In this document: positions 9,495-17,125 of the stretch, piece by piece
How positions within the stretch are numbered: position 1 is the stretch's first letter
How the letters are laid out: every line of letters starts with the position of its first letter
Assembly: GCF_016865425.1 (NCBI RefSeq)
Contig: NZ_AP023355.1
Location: forward strand, 7,066,198 to 7,130,197
Origin: Actinocatenispora thailandica
GTDB lineage: Bacteria > Actinomycetota > Actinomycetes > Mycobacteriales > Micromonosporaceae
Reading direction: 5' to 3'
DNA: 64,000 nt
Position numbers and translations under genes: made by a program
Notes under the pieces: generated by a model
What the model was told of the DNA's origin: nothing
The model's input: the letters and a program-made list of their open reading frames with translations, nothing else
The model's database searches: none

Positions 9495-12400
9495 GTGTCC
9501 TCCTGGCCGGTGCCATCGGTCGTCGTCTCGGTCGCACCGTCGTCGGTGCGCTGGTCGGTCGCGGCTCGCTCGGCGTGGTGGGCCCCGCCGTCGCCGGCCG
9601 GGTCGCTCCGCTCGCCGTCCGTCGGCGCCGACGCGTCGGCGGGCGTGCCGTCGGCGGTGGCTTCGTCCGCGCCGTGGCCCGGTTCGGTCGCGCCCCGAGC
9701 CGTCTCGTCGTCGGTCGCTTCGGACCGGGCCGGGCTCGTCGCCCCGGCACCCTCGGCGGCGTCCTCGGGCACCGATGTACTCGGCCCGGACGCGCCGGTC
9801 GCCTTGCCGCGCCCCCCGTCGGCGTCAAGCATCGTGGTCCCGTCGGCCCCGTCGGCCCCGTCGGCCCCGTCGGCCCCGTCGGGCGCGCCGGCCCCGTCGG
9901 GCGCGCCGGCCCCGTCGGGCGCGCCGGCACTGTCGGGCGCGTCGGCCGGTCCGGGTGTCTCCGTTCGATTGGGTGCCGTCGAAGAGGCCGCGTGGTCTGA
10001 CCGTTCTGCCTGGTCGGGTGTCTCGGCCCGGTCGGTCGTCTCGGCCTCGGTGGGTGCCGTCAGAGCGGCGGCGTCGTCTGGCTCTCCTGCGTCTGGTGTT
10101 TCGGTCCGGTCGGTCGTCGCGGCCCGGTCGGGCGTCCCATCCTGGTCGGGTGCCGTCGACGCGGCCTTGTCGCCCGACTCGCCCGACTGGCCCGGTACCT
10201 CGGTCCGGTCGGAGGTCTTGGTTCGTTCAGATGTCTCGTCTTGGCCGGATGCCGTCGACGCGGCAGCGTCGTTCGACCCGCCGGCCTGGTCGGGTGTCTC
10301 GGCCTGGGCGCGTGGCGTCGGAGCGGTGTCGTGGTCGGCCTGTGATCCGTCGTCGGTGGCGGCAGCGTCGCTGGTCGGCCGCACGTCGCCGTCCGGCCCG
10401 CCGGTCGCGTCCTCCGGGCCGCTGGTTGCCTCCTCCGGCCCGCCGGTCGCGTCCTCCGGTGCGACGTCGCCGGGCTCGCCCGCCGCCGATGCGCCGCCGT
10501 CGGCTCCGTCCCGCTCACCGATCGGGTCAGCCGAGCCCGCCGGGGCTCCGTTGCCGGCGAACGGCCTCGAACCCGTCGCCGACGCGCCGTCGGTCCGTCC
10601 GGGCCCCCCGGACATCGCCGGGTGCGGGGCGGCCATCCGGCTCCCGGCAGCGTGGGAGTCGGAGGTCTGGTGCGGCGCGTCGGGCGCCCCGGCATCCGCT
10701 GCATCCGCGGCGTCCTGGGGCTCCGCGACGTCCCCTGGCCCCGTGGTCGTCCCGGAATCCGTGCCGCCAGCGGAATCGGTGGTCTCTTCGGAAGCCGCAG
10801 CATCGCCGGAATGCGTGGTCGCCCCGGAATCTGCGGCGCCACCGGGATCGGTGGTCTCTTCGGAAGCTGCGGCATCGCCGGAATGCGTGGTCGTCCCGGA
10901 ATCTGCGGCGCCACCGGGATCGGTGGTCTCTTCGGAAGCTGCGGCATCGCCGGAATGCGTGGTCGTCCCGGAATCTGCGGCGCCACCGGGATCGGTGGCC
11001 TTCCCGGAAGGTACGGCGTCCGCCGGCTCCGTGGCGTTCCCCAGCTCCGTCTCACGGTGAGCGGCCCGCCCCGGCTCAGGAGTTTCCCCTGGCTCAGTGG
11101 TCTCCGGGTGCCCGGCGGCCGTGGCCGGCATCGTGGCTGGGTCGGGGTCTGCGGACACGCCGGGTTCCGTGGCCGGGCCGGACTCCGTGGTCGCCTCCGG
11201 ATCCGCCGTACCGTCGTCGACTCCGGCGCTCGTACCGCCATCGACCCGGGCGTTCGAAGCGTCGTCACCCCTGCTGGCGTCCTTGCCGCCAGGGTCGGCC
11301 GCATCGGTCGCGGCCGCCCGGCGCGAGTCGGTCGTACCGGTGGCCTCCTGGTGCGGGACGGCCGGGATGCTCGGCTCCACGGCGCCGTCGCGCGGGCGTG
11401 CTTGGGCGGTGCTGGTCTGGCCCGCGGCGGTCGTGGTCGGGCGGCCGTCGGCGGTGCTGCTCTGGTCGGCTTCGACCTCCGCCATAGCGGGTGGGGCCGC
11501 GGCGGTGCCGTCCGCGGGTGCGGGCTCGGTGGCGGTCCTGTCCGCGCTGTCGTCGGCGGTGTCGGCAGCGCCCGCGCCGCCTGCGGTGTCGGCCGCGCCG
11601 TCGGCGGTGTCGGTACCGGTGTCGGTACCGGTGGCGCCGGTCGCGGGGTGGAAGAGTGGACTGTCCGGGCCGGGCAGCCCGTCGGCCGGCGCCGGGGTGG
11701 GCGGCGGTGCCGGAGGTGTGACCGGTGGCAGCGAGCGGCGGTCGGTGACCAGCGCCGCGGCGGTACGGGCGGGCACCAGTGCTTCCGCCGCCGTGCTCAA
11801 CGCGAGCACCGCGGCGTCGTCGACCGCGTGCTGGTTGAGCACGGCGTCGTAGCGCTTGCGCAGCTGGTCGGCGACCTCGCGGAAGCGACTGATCAGGTCG
11901 TCGCGGGCGGTGCCCGCGATGCGGCGTACCACCGGGTCGGCGAGGACGGTGTCGAGCATGGCGCGTTCGGATCCGGTGGCGTCCGTACGCGCGGGCGCGA
12001 TCAGCACCGCGACCAGGACGAGCAGCCGCACGGCGGCGATGGTGTACTCGGTCTGCCGGGCCACCGAGCGCTGCCCGTCGTCGGTACGGATCCGTTCGTG
12101 CAGGTCGTCGAACCACCGCCGGACCAGGTCGGGCGCGGCGAAAGTGTCCACATCGGACAGTAGTGCGGTGCCGGCCGGGCCGCGCTGCCAGCCGTCGGCG
12201 ATCCGGCGGGCCGCGTCGGCCAGGGTCTCGTCGATCAGGCTGTGCAGCGCCGCCTGCGCCGCCGGGACGAAGTGCCGGCCGGGCAGCGCCCGGCCGGTCA
12301 GCGAGACCAGCAGCTGGTCGCGCAGCCGGCCGGAGCGGGACTGGACGGCGCGGACCAGCTCGCCGCCGCCGACCAGCTCCTGCCAGCGGGCCGCGAGTTC

Positions 12401-13378
12401 GCCGCCGAACAGGCCGCCCTCCCGTACCGCTTCGTCCATTGAGGACAGTGCGCGGGCGTGGCTGGTACGCACCTCGGCGCGCAGCGCGTCCGACTCGCGG
12501 TGCTGCGCGGCGAGTTCGGTGCTGAGCAGGGTGAGCTTCGCCGGCAGCGCGGCGATCGCCCCGTCCAGCGTCTGCCGGGCGATCGCGGCGCGGGTCGCGC
12601 CGTCGGCCGCCAGCCGGCCGAGCCAGTCGCGCAGCCCGGCGACCTGCTCCTCCGGCAGCAGGTTCTCGTGGTCCATCGCGGACTCGGCCAGCTCGAACAG
12701 CGGTACGCCGGCCAACCCGTCGGCGGCGAGCAGCCGGGTGAGGTGGCTGCGGATGCGGCGTGCTTCGCCGACCGGCATCCGGTCCAGTACGACCGCGAGT
12801 CCGGCGTCGCGGTCCCGGGCGGCGCGCAGCAGCTGCCAGGGCGTCTCGTCCGCGTACCGGTTGGCGGTGGTGACGAACAGCCAGGCATCGGCGGCGCTCA
12901 TCAGCTCGTCGGCCAGCTCGCGGTTGTCCGCGGCGACCGAGTCGATGTCCGGCGCGTCCAGCAGCGCCAGCCCGCGGGGTAGCGCCGGAGCGGCAACCAC
13001 CTGAAGGTGCCGGCCCTGCGGCGGGGATCCACCGGTGCGGGCGAAGGTGGCGAGCAGCCGCGGCCGGCCGAACCAGGACGCGTCCGCCGGGTTGGCCACC
13101 AGGACCGGTGCGCGGGTGGTCGGCCGCAGCACGCCGGCCTGGCTGACCGGGGCCCGGACCAGGCTGTTGACCAGGGTCGACTTGCCGGCGCCGGTGGGGC
13201 CGCAGACCACCACCAGGAGCGGCCCGGCCAGCTCGGCGAGCCGCGGCGACAGGTAGTCGTCCAGGGTGCCGGCGACCCGCCGAGCCACCTGGCGGGCCTG
13301 TGCGGCGCCGGCGGTGGCGAGGCCGAACCGGGCGCCGGCGACGGCGGTCCGCAGCTGCTGCAGGGCCTCGCCGAGCAC
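9491..13378 (-). CDS. dynamin-like GTPase with giant disordered C-terminal tail (first gene of pair)
   Basis: The first about 540 residues are a dynamin-family GTPase: conserved N-terminal helix LGEALQQLRTAVAGARF, P-loop GPTGAGKST (about 60-68), switch segment VLRPTTRAPVL, and G3 LLDAPDIDSV. The G4 position reads VVLDRMP rather than a clear N/TKxD. Helical stalk-like sequence follows. The remaining about 750 residues are acidic, Asp/Ala/Gly/Thr-rich and repeat-laden, with no fold I can see; Streptomyces homologues, as I know them, lack such a tail. It overlaps the next GTPase gene by four bases, so the two are coupled. GTG 13378 gives the family-like start, but the open frame continues upstream and joins a coding-like stretch after one apparent frameshift (see 13379-13758). 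Probable role: membrane remodelling or division, by analogy with DynA. Confidence 0.85.
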   Translation of the reverse strand: MLGEALQQLRTAVAGARFGLATAGAAQARQVARRVAGTLDDYLSPRLAELAGPLLVVVCGPTGAGKSTLVNSLVRAPVSQAGVLRPTTRAPVLVANPADASWFGRPRLLATFARTGGSPPQGRHLQVVAAPALPRGLALLDAPDIDSVAADNRELADELMSAADAWLFVTTANRYADETPWQLLRAARDRDAGLAVVLDRMPVGEARRIRSHLTRLLAADGLAGVPLFELAESAMDHENLLPEEQVAGLRDWLGRLAADGATRAAIARQTLDGAIAALPAKLTLLSTELAAQHRESDALRAEVRTSHARALSSMDEAVREGGLFGGELAARWQELVGGGELVRAVQSRSGRLRDQLLVSLTGRALPGRHFVPAAQAALHSLIDETLADAARRIADGWQRGPAGTALLSDVDTFAAPDLVRRWFDDLHERIRTDDGQRSVARQTEYTIAAVRLLVLVAVLIAPARTDATGSERAMLDTVLADPVVRRIAGTARDDLISRFREVADQLRKRYDAVLNQHAVDDAAVLALSTAAEALVPARTAAALVTDRRSLPPVTPPAPPPTPAPADGLPGPDSPLFHPATGATGTDTGTDTADGAADTAGGAGAADTADDSADRTATEPAPADGTAAAPPAMAEVEADQSSTADGRPTTTAAGQTSTAQARPRDGAVEPSIPAVPHQEATGTTDSRRAAATDAADPGGKDASRGDDASNARVDGGTSAGVDDGTADPEATTESGPATEPGVSADPDPATMPATAAGHPETTEPGETPEPGRAAHRETELGNATEPADAVPSGKATDPGGAADSGTTTHSGDAAASEETTDPGGAADSGTTTHSGDAAASEETTDPGGAADSGATTHSGDAAASEETTDSAGGTDSGTTTGPGDVAEPQDAADAADAGAPDAPHQTSDSHAAGSRMAAPHPAMSGGPGRTDGASATGSRPFAGNGAPAGSADPIGERDGADGGASAAGEPGDVAPEDATGGPEEATSGPEDATGGPDGDVRPTSDAAATDDGSQADHDTAPTPRAQAETPDQAGGSNDAAASTASGQDETSERTKTSDRTEVPGQSGESGDKAASTAPDQDGTPDRAATTDRTETPDAGEPDDAAALTAPTEAETTDRAETPDQAERSDHAASSTAPNRTETPGPADAPDSAGAPDGAGAPDGAGAPDGADGADGADGADGTTMLDADGGRGKATGASGPSTSVPEDAAEGAGATSPARSEATDDETARGATEPGHGADEATADGTPADASAPTDGERSDPAGDGGAHHAERAATDQRTDDGATETTTDGTGQEDT
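9838..9925 (-). repeat. 9-bp simple coding repeat
   Basis: Runs of CCGTCGGCC and CCGTCGGGCGCGCCGGC units encode DGADGADGADG and DGAGAPDGAGAPDGA in the tail of the dynamin-like GTPase. Such arrays change length readily by slippage. Confidence 0.85.
10773..11004 (-). repeat. 72-bp coding tandem repeat, about 3.2 copies
   Basis: Units start near 10773, 10845, 10917 and 10989. They encode a 24-residue unit containing GAADSGTTTHSGDAA and SEETTDP in the dynamin-like GTPase tail. Copies differ by only a few bases. Confidence 0.88.
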
Positions 13379-13758
13379 CTGGTTACCGAGGTCGTCCGGA
13401 CCGGCGGCGGCCTGCCGGCCGGCGCCGGTTTCCGCCCCGGCGGCCCCGGCGGTCCCGGTGGCGCCGGTGGTCCCGGTGACACCGGCCGCCGGGGGCTGGC
13501 ATGCCCAGCGGTCCCGGTGGGGACGGCGGACGCGGCGAACCCGGTCTGCGCGGTGGGGTCGGCGGCCGGCGGGGCATGCTGCTCCGTCGGCTCCCGGCGC
13601 TCGGCGCGCGTCGGCTCGGGTGGGTTGCCTCGATGCGTGGAACCGCTCGGTTCCGTGATGCCCGTCGGGCGGTGGTCGCCTGGCTCAGGCTGCCGACCGG
13701 CCTCGGTGAACTGTCGCCCCCCGGCTGGCGCGACGCCGCTGTCCCGCTGCGTCGTCAC
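13379..13758 (-). other. possible N-terminal extension of the dynamin-like GTPase, interrupted by one frameshift
   Basis: From GTG 13758 a reading frame encodes a Pro/Arg/Thr-rich stretch beginning MTTQRDSGVAPAGG and ending near PTGTAGHAS. Just after 13495 the GTPase frame becomes the sensible one, reading PAAGVTGTTGATGTAGAAG and then running without a stop into GTG 13378. One extra C in the coding-strand C5 run (13495-13491) would join the two. Either the gene really starts at 13758 and a base is lost here (mutation or sequencing error), or translation starts at 13378 and the upstream frame is chance. No strong ribosome site precedes 13758. Confidence 0.45.
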
Positions 13759-14102
13759 GGCTCAAGGGTGCCCGATCGAGGAAGCGGCCGACAACGCACA
13801 CGCCAGAGCACGACCGCGGTTTCCGCCCCAGCGCGGTGCCAATATCGGTAACAACGGTATGTTTCCGGCATGCGTGACATGGTGCCCCTCCGTACGGCGG
13901 GCTACGCCTCGGTGCCTCGGTCGGTCCCGCCTCGACCTCGGTAACGGTAAGCTGCGCTGCCCGATGACGCCGACCCCGGGCGCGGTGGATCTGTCATGCC
14001 GGTGACATCGTGGCCTGGCCGGGTGTGCGAGAGTCGAGCGGTACCGCTGGATGGATATTCTTCCTATATCGGTCGTTGTCAACTGTAACGGGGCTGGTTC
14101 GC
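13759..14102. other. gene-free divergent intergenic region
   Basis: The 344 bases between the GTPase locus and the gene at 14103 hold no convincing frame. The right end (14040-14100) is comparatively A/T-rich and is the likely promoter region for the + gene, but I cannot choose hexamers with confidence. Confidence 0.5.
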
Positions 14103-14921
14103 ATGCACGGTAGGAGAGCCGCCCAGGCCCCGCAGGGCGGCGACGGCACCCCGCGTCGCGAACCGGACGCCAGCCACGGCCACCGGCCGGCGGGCCTTGC
14201 TGCCGCGGCTCCGGAGCCCGGCCCGACGCCGGCGGCGGAGCCGACCGCGGTCACCCGGGAGCAGGCACTCGCCGCGCTGACCGTGGCGTACCGGCAGCTC
14301 ACCGTGATCGTGCGGGAGCGCCCCGACGCCGACCTGATCCGCCCCAGCCGGTGCACCGGCTGGTCGGTGCTGGACGTGCTCTACCACGTGCTGCTCGACG
14401 CGCAGCGCGCGCTGATCGCGCTGGCCACGCCGGACGACCGGGTCGCCGACACCGACTACATCTCGTACTGGCGGTCCTTCCCGGCGTCGCCCCGCATCGG
14501 CGCGAACGAGCACGCGCGGGCGGTCCGGATCGCCGCGTCGGCGTTCCGCCCGCGCACCCTGATCCAGCTGTGGGAGGAGACGTCCGCCGCGGTGGTACAC
14601 GCCGCCCGGGCCGCCGACGCCGACCTGCGACTCAGTACCCAGCAGCACGTCCTGACGCTGCCCGACCTGCTGGCCACGCTGGCCGTGGAGGCCTGCGTAC
14701 ACGGGCTGGACATGACGGTGGAGCTGGCGGCACCGACGCCGGACCCGCTGCCGCTGGAGCTGACCCGGCGCACGCTCGACGGCCTGCTCGGCGCCGGGGT
14801 GCGCCGGCCCGGTTGGACGGACCGTGACTATGTGTTGAAGGGCACCGGCCGGTCGCCGCTGAGCGCGACGGAGCGTGAGCTGCTGGGTCCGTCCGCGGCG
14901 CAGTTTCCGCTCTTCGCATGA
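14103..14921 (+). CDS. DinB-like / mycothiol-dependent maleylpyruvate isomerase N-terminal domain protein
   Basis: Helical DinB/MDMPI-fold protein of 272 residues. These actinobacterial proteins bind a metal with histidines and use mycothiol or act as thiol-dependent isomerases or transferases; the substrate here is unknown. Family features are the N-terminal helix with CTGWSVLDVLYHVLLDAQRA (first His), and VEACVHGLDMTVEL carrying a second conserved His. About 55 residues of Ala/Pro-rich sequence precede the domain. ATG 14103 is the only sensible start after a stop-free lead-in, though its ribosome site is weak. Downstream lies an intergenic gap of 200 bases, so it is probably monocistronic. 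Confidence 0.8.
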   Translation: MHGRRAAQAPQGGDGTPRREPDASHGHRPAGLAAAAPEPGPTPAAEPTAVTREQALAALTVAYRQLTVIVRERPDADLIRPSRCTGWSVLDVLYHVLLDAQRALIALATPDDRVADTDYISYWRSFPASPRIGANEHARAVRIAASAFRPRTLIQLWEETSAAVVHAARAADADLRLSTQQHVLTLPDLLATLAVEACVHGLDMTVELAAPTPDPLPLELTRRTLDGLLGAGVRRPGWTDRDYVLKGTGRSPLSATERELLGPSAAQFPLFA

Positions 14922-15122
14922 TCGACGTCCGGTTTCGCCCCGGGTCCTTGGTCCCGGCTCGGCCTGCCGATGATGTGATAGTGGCGCCGGTTGTCTAGGG
15001 TCTGAGCCTAGGAAAGTCCGCACGGGGCCTCCGGCGGTGCCGCCGTCGGGGCCACTGGCCCTCTGGCCGCGGCGCGCCAGACCCCCATCGCGTACCACCC
15101 GTCCGAAAGCTCAGGTATCGCC

Positions 15123-16178
15123 GTGACGCAGCCCCCCTACGATCCGTACTCCGGCTACGGGAACCAGCCGGGCTACGGTCAGCAGCCCGACTACGGTCAG
15201 CAGCCCGGGTACGGTCAGCAGCCCGGCTACGGCCAGCCGCAACCTCAGTCGTACGACCAGACCGGCTACGGTCAGCCGGATCCCGGCTGGCAGCAGCCGG
15301 ACGCCGCCCCGTACTCCGGGGTGCCGAACTCGGGTGCGCCGGTGTCCGGTGGCTACGGCCCGGACCCGTACGCGAGCTACCAGGCCAATCCGGCGAGTGG
15401 TCCGGCGTACGGGCAGCCCAGCGCACCGGGCTACGGCGCGCCGGGCTACCCGCCGCCGCCGACCGGCGGCTCCGGCGGCGGGAACAAGGGCCCGCTGATC
15501 GGCGGGATCATCGGTGGCGGCGCGCTGGTGCTGGTGGCGATCGTGGTCATCACGGTGCTGCTGGTGACGAAGTCCAGCAAGGACGACACCCCGCCCGACG
15601 CGCAGGGCAGCACCTCGACGTCGGCGTCCGCGTCGCCCGCACCGAGCGACAGCGCGAGCAGCGACGGCGGCGACTCGTCCGGCCAGCCGCCGGACAAGAT
15701 CGACGACAAGGTCGACTGGTCGCCGTTCGAGGACGCGTACGGGAAGTCCTCCGGCTCGGTGTCGAACAGCAAGTCGAGCGACGACAACATGACGCAGGTG
15801 CGCGCGACGCAGACGTTCGGCAGCTACAGCGGCTCCACGTACGCGTCGGTGTCGGTCGCCGGGCTGTACTTCGACACCGCCAGCGACGCGAGCCAGCTGT
15901 TCAGCTACTACTGCGGTTCGGACGCCAGCAACGTCAAGAGCGGGTCGATGAAGGACGCCGACATCGGCGACCAGGCCTGCTCGTACGTCAGCGAGTCGAG
16001 CGACGGCTCGGACGGCGGCGCCATCCTGTACGTGCAGGTGCTCAAGGGTTCCTTCATGCTGCAGATGAGCCCGATGGTGTTCCACTCGGACGACAGCAAG
16101 TGGTCCGACTCCGACCTGGACAAGGTGCGGTCGCAGGCCATCGAGAGCGCGAAGGGCACGCTGGACAAGCTGACCTGA
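15123..16178 (+). CDS. single-pass membrane protein with Tyr/Gln/Gly/Pro-rich N-terminus
   Basis: 351 residues. The cytoplasmic N-terminal about 115 residues repeat GYGQQPGYGQQPDYG-like units, a composition typical of disordered actinobacterial membrane proteins. One hydrophobic helix (LIGGIIGGGALVLVAIVVI, about residues 122-150) follows, then a Ser/Ala/Asp linker and an extracellular domain of about 165 residues with two cysteines (YYCGSD and DQACSY) that could pair. The domain family is not one I recognise; it resembles the sensor-like outer domains of DUF-type membrane proteins. GTG 15123 is the first start in frame. It ends in front of a strong terminator hairpin at 16195-16228, so it is transcribed alone or last. 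Confidence 0.8.
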   Translation: MTQPPYDPYSGYGNQPGYGQQPDYGQQPGYGQQPGYGQPQPQSYDQTGYGQPDPGWQQPDAAPYSGVPNSGAPVSGGYGPDPYASYQANPASGPAYGQPSAPGYGAPGYPPPPTGGSGGGNKGPLIGGIIGGGALVLVAIVVITVLLVTKSSKDDTPPDAQGSTSTSASASPAPSDSASSDGGDSSGQPPDKIDDKVDWSPFEDAYGKSSGSVSNSKSSDDNMTQVRATQTFGSYSGSTYASVSVAGLYFDTASDASQLFSYYCGSDASNVKSGSMKDADIGDQACSYVSESSDGSDGGAILYVQVLKGSFMLQMSPMVFHSDDSKWSDSDLDKVRSQAIESAKGTLDKLT

Positions 16179-16194
16179 CCGGGCAGTGCCGACA

Positions 16195-16228
16195 CCGAGG
16201 GCCCCGCACCGGCGTGCGGGGCCCTCGG
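16195..16228 (+). terminator. intrinsic-terminator-like hairpin
   Basis: Arms CCGAGGGCCCCGCA (16195-16208) and TGCGGGGCCCTCGG (16215-16228) pair perfectly over 14 bp with a 6-base loop. It begins 17 bases after the stop of the membrane protein gene. No T-tract follows, as is common in high-GC actinobacteria. Confidence 0.85.
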
Positions 16229-16395
16229 CGTGTCCGTCACCGGATCGGCCGGGCCGGCAGACCGGCGACCCGCCTGTCCGGCACCGTCCGGTCGCGGCAC
16301 CGGGTCGCCCGACCCCGCGTGTCCGTCACCGGATCGGTCGACCCGCGTGACGCGACGGTGCTCCGCCCCGTTGTACGGGATTTGGGAGGATCTTC

Positions 16396-16875
16396 ATGGA
16401 CACGTTCTCGCTCTCGCTGCTGCCCGCCGCCGCCGACGCCGGCCTCGACACGCTGACCGTCAGCCGGCACGTACCGGTGTTCCGTCGCGACGTCGGGCGA
16501 CACGACACCACGCTCGCGGTGGCGCAGTGCGTCGATCCGGACCGCTTCGTCAACGCCGGGCTGATCCTGCTGCTGACCCGCCGGCGGCTGGTCGTCACCC
16601 GGCAGAGCAGGCTGTTCGACCGGGTCCGGCCGCTGATCACCGCGGATCTGACCGAGCTGGCCGAGATCGACTGGACCGCCCGGGAACGGCTCGGGCTGCT
16701 CGACTTCCGGTTCACGGTCCGCGGCGCCGCGCATCACCTCTGGGTCCGGGCGCCACACCGGGGGCAGCTCGCGCACCTCGTCGGGGTGTTCGGCCGCACC
16801 TTCGCCGCCGGTACCGCCGACGAGCTGGCCGCCCGCCGGCACGCGCCGGGCCGGCGCATCCCCCGCCAGCGTTGA
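16396..16875 (+). CDS. hypothetical protein, PH-like fold suspected
   Basis: A 159-residue soluble protein. Alternating strands such as LILLLTRRRLVVTRQSRLF and DFRFTVRGAAHHLWVRAP, followed by a C-terminal helix, suggest a small PH-like or bacterial PH_10-type fold; this is inference from pattern only. The start at ATG 16396 is firm because GGGAGG lies eight bases upstream. The C-terminus is Arg-rich. It stands alone between a terminator and the DAHP synthase leader. Confidence 0.7.
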   Translation: MDTFSLSLLPAAADAGLDTLTVSRHVPVFRRDVGRHDTTLAVAQCVDPDRFVNAGLILLLTRRRLVVTRQSRLFDRVRPLITADLTELAEIDWTARERLGLLDFRFTVRGAAHHLWVRAPHRGQLAHLVGVFGRTFAAGTADELAARRHAPGRRIPRQR

Positions 16876-16929
16876 CCGGCCCCGACGACCGGCCGGCGCC
16901 CGATGCCGCGGGGACCGGCCTCGTGCTGG

Positions 16930-16942
16930 TAGAGTCGCCGTC
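16930..16942 (+). promoter_or_regulatory. extended -10 promoter for the DAHP synthase leader transcript
   Basis: TGG directly before TAGAGT (16930-16935) makes an extended -10. The leader-peptide GTG follows seven bases later (16943), so transcription would start at or next to the start codon and the leader mRNA would be leaderless. No clear -35 is seen, which suits an extended -10 promoter. Confidence 0.6.
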
Positions 16943-17011
16943 GTGCCGCGTCTGTATTGGTGGTTTACATCGCCGGCCCTGGGTGGGGTCGGGCGGGCCA
17001 CCGTGCACTGA
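16943..17011 (+). CDS. aromatic-amino-acid leader peptide (attenuation control)
   Basis: A 22-codon ORF, GTG to TGA, encoding MPRLYWWFTSPALGGVGR followed by ATVH. Consecutive Tyr-Trp-Trp-Phe codons at positions 5-8 are what is expected of a sensor of charged aromatic tRNAs. It lies 115 bases before the DAHP synthase start and 26 bases before a terminator-like hairpin. When aromatic tRNAs are charged the ribosome clears the leader and the hairpin forms; stalling at the aromatic codons would favour an alternative fold. Comparable leaders are known for actinobacterial trp and aro genes. I did not map the antiterminator. Confidence 0.85.
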   Translation: MPRLYWWFTSPALGGVGRATVH

Positions 17012-17037
17012 CGCCTCGACAACCATCCAGAGCCGGC

Positions 17038-17064
17038 AAAGGCAGGGGATTCTCCCCTGCCTTT
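17038..17064 (+). terminator. attenuator hairpin before DAHP synthase gene
   Basis: Arms AAAGGCAGGGG (17038-17048) and CCCCTGCCTTT (17054-17064) pair perfectly over 11 bp around loop ATTCT. The sequence after it is T-rich (TTTCGTGTTT, counting the end of the stem). Position between the leader peptide and the gene marks it as the regulated terminator. Confidence 0.88.
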
Positions 17065-17125
17065 CGTGTTTCCCGCAGCAGGCCGGCCGGATGGGACCGC
17101 GTGCGGCCTGCGGAAAGGTCAGTCC

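Noticed and set aside
7107-11487. Long plus-strand frames across the two GTPase genes
   Set aside because: Shadows of the repeat-rich GTPase genes on the minus strand; the conserved P-loop and DxPD motifs exist only on the minus strand.
15010-15019. AGGAAAGTCC, the hallmark of RNase P RNA
   Set aside because: Only this motif is present; no further P RNA core sequence follows before the gene at 15123, and there is no room for a 350-400 nt RNA.
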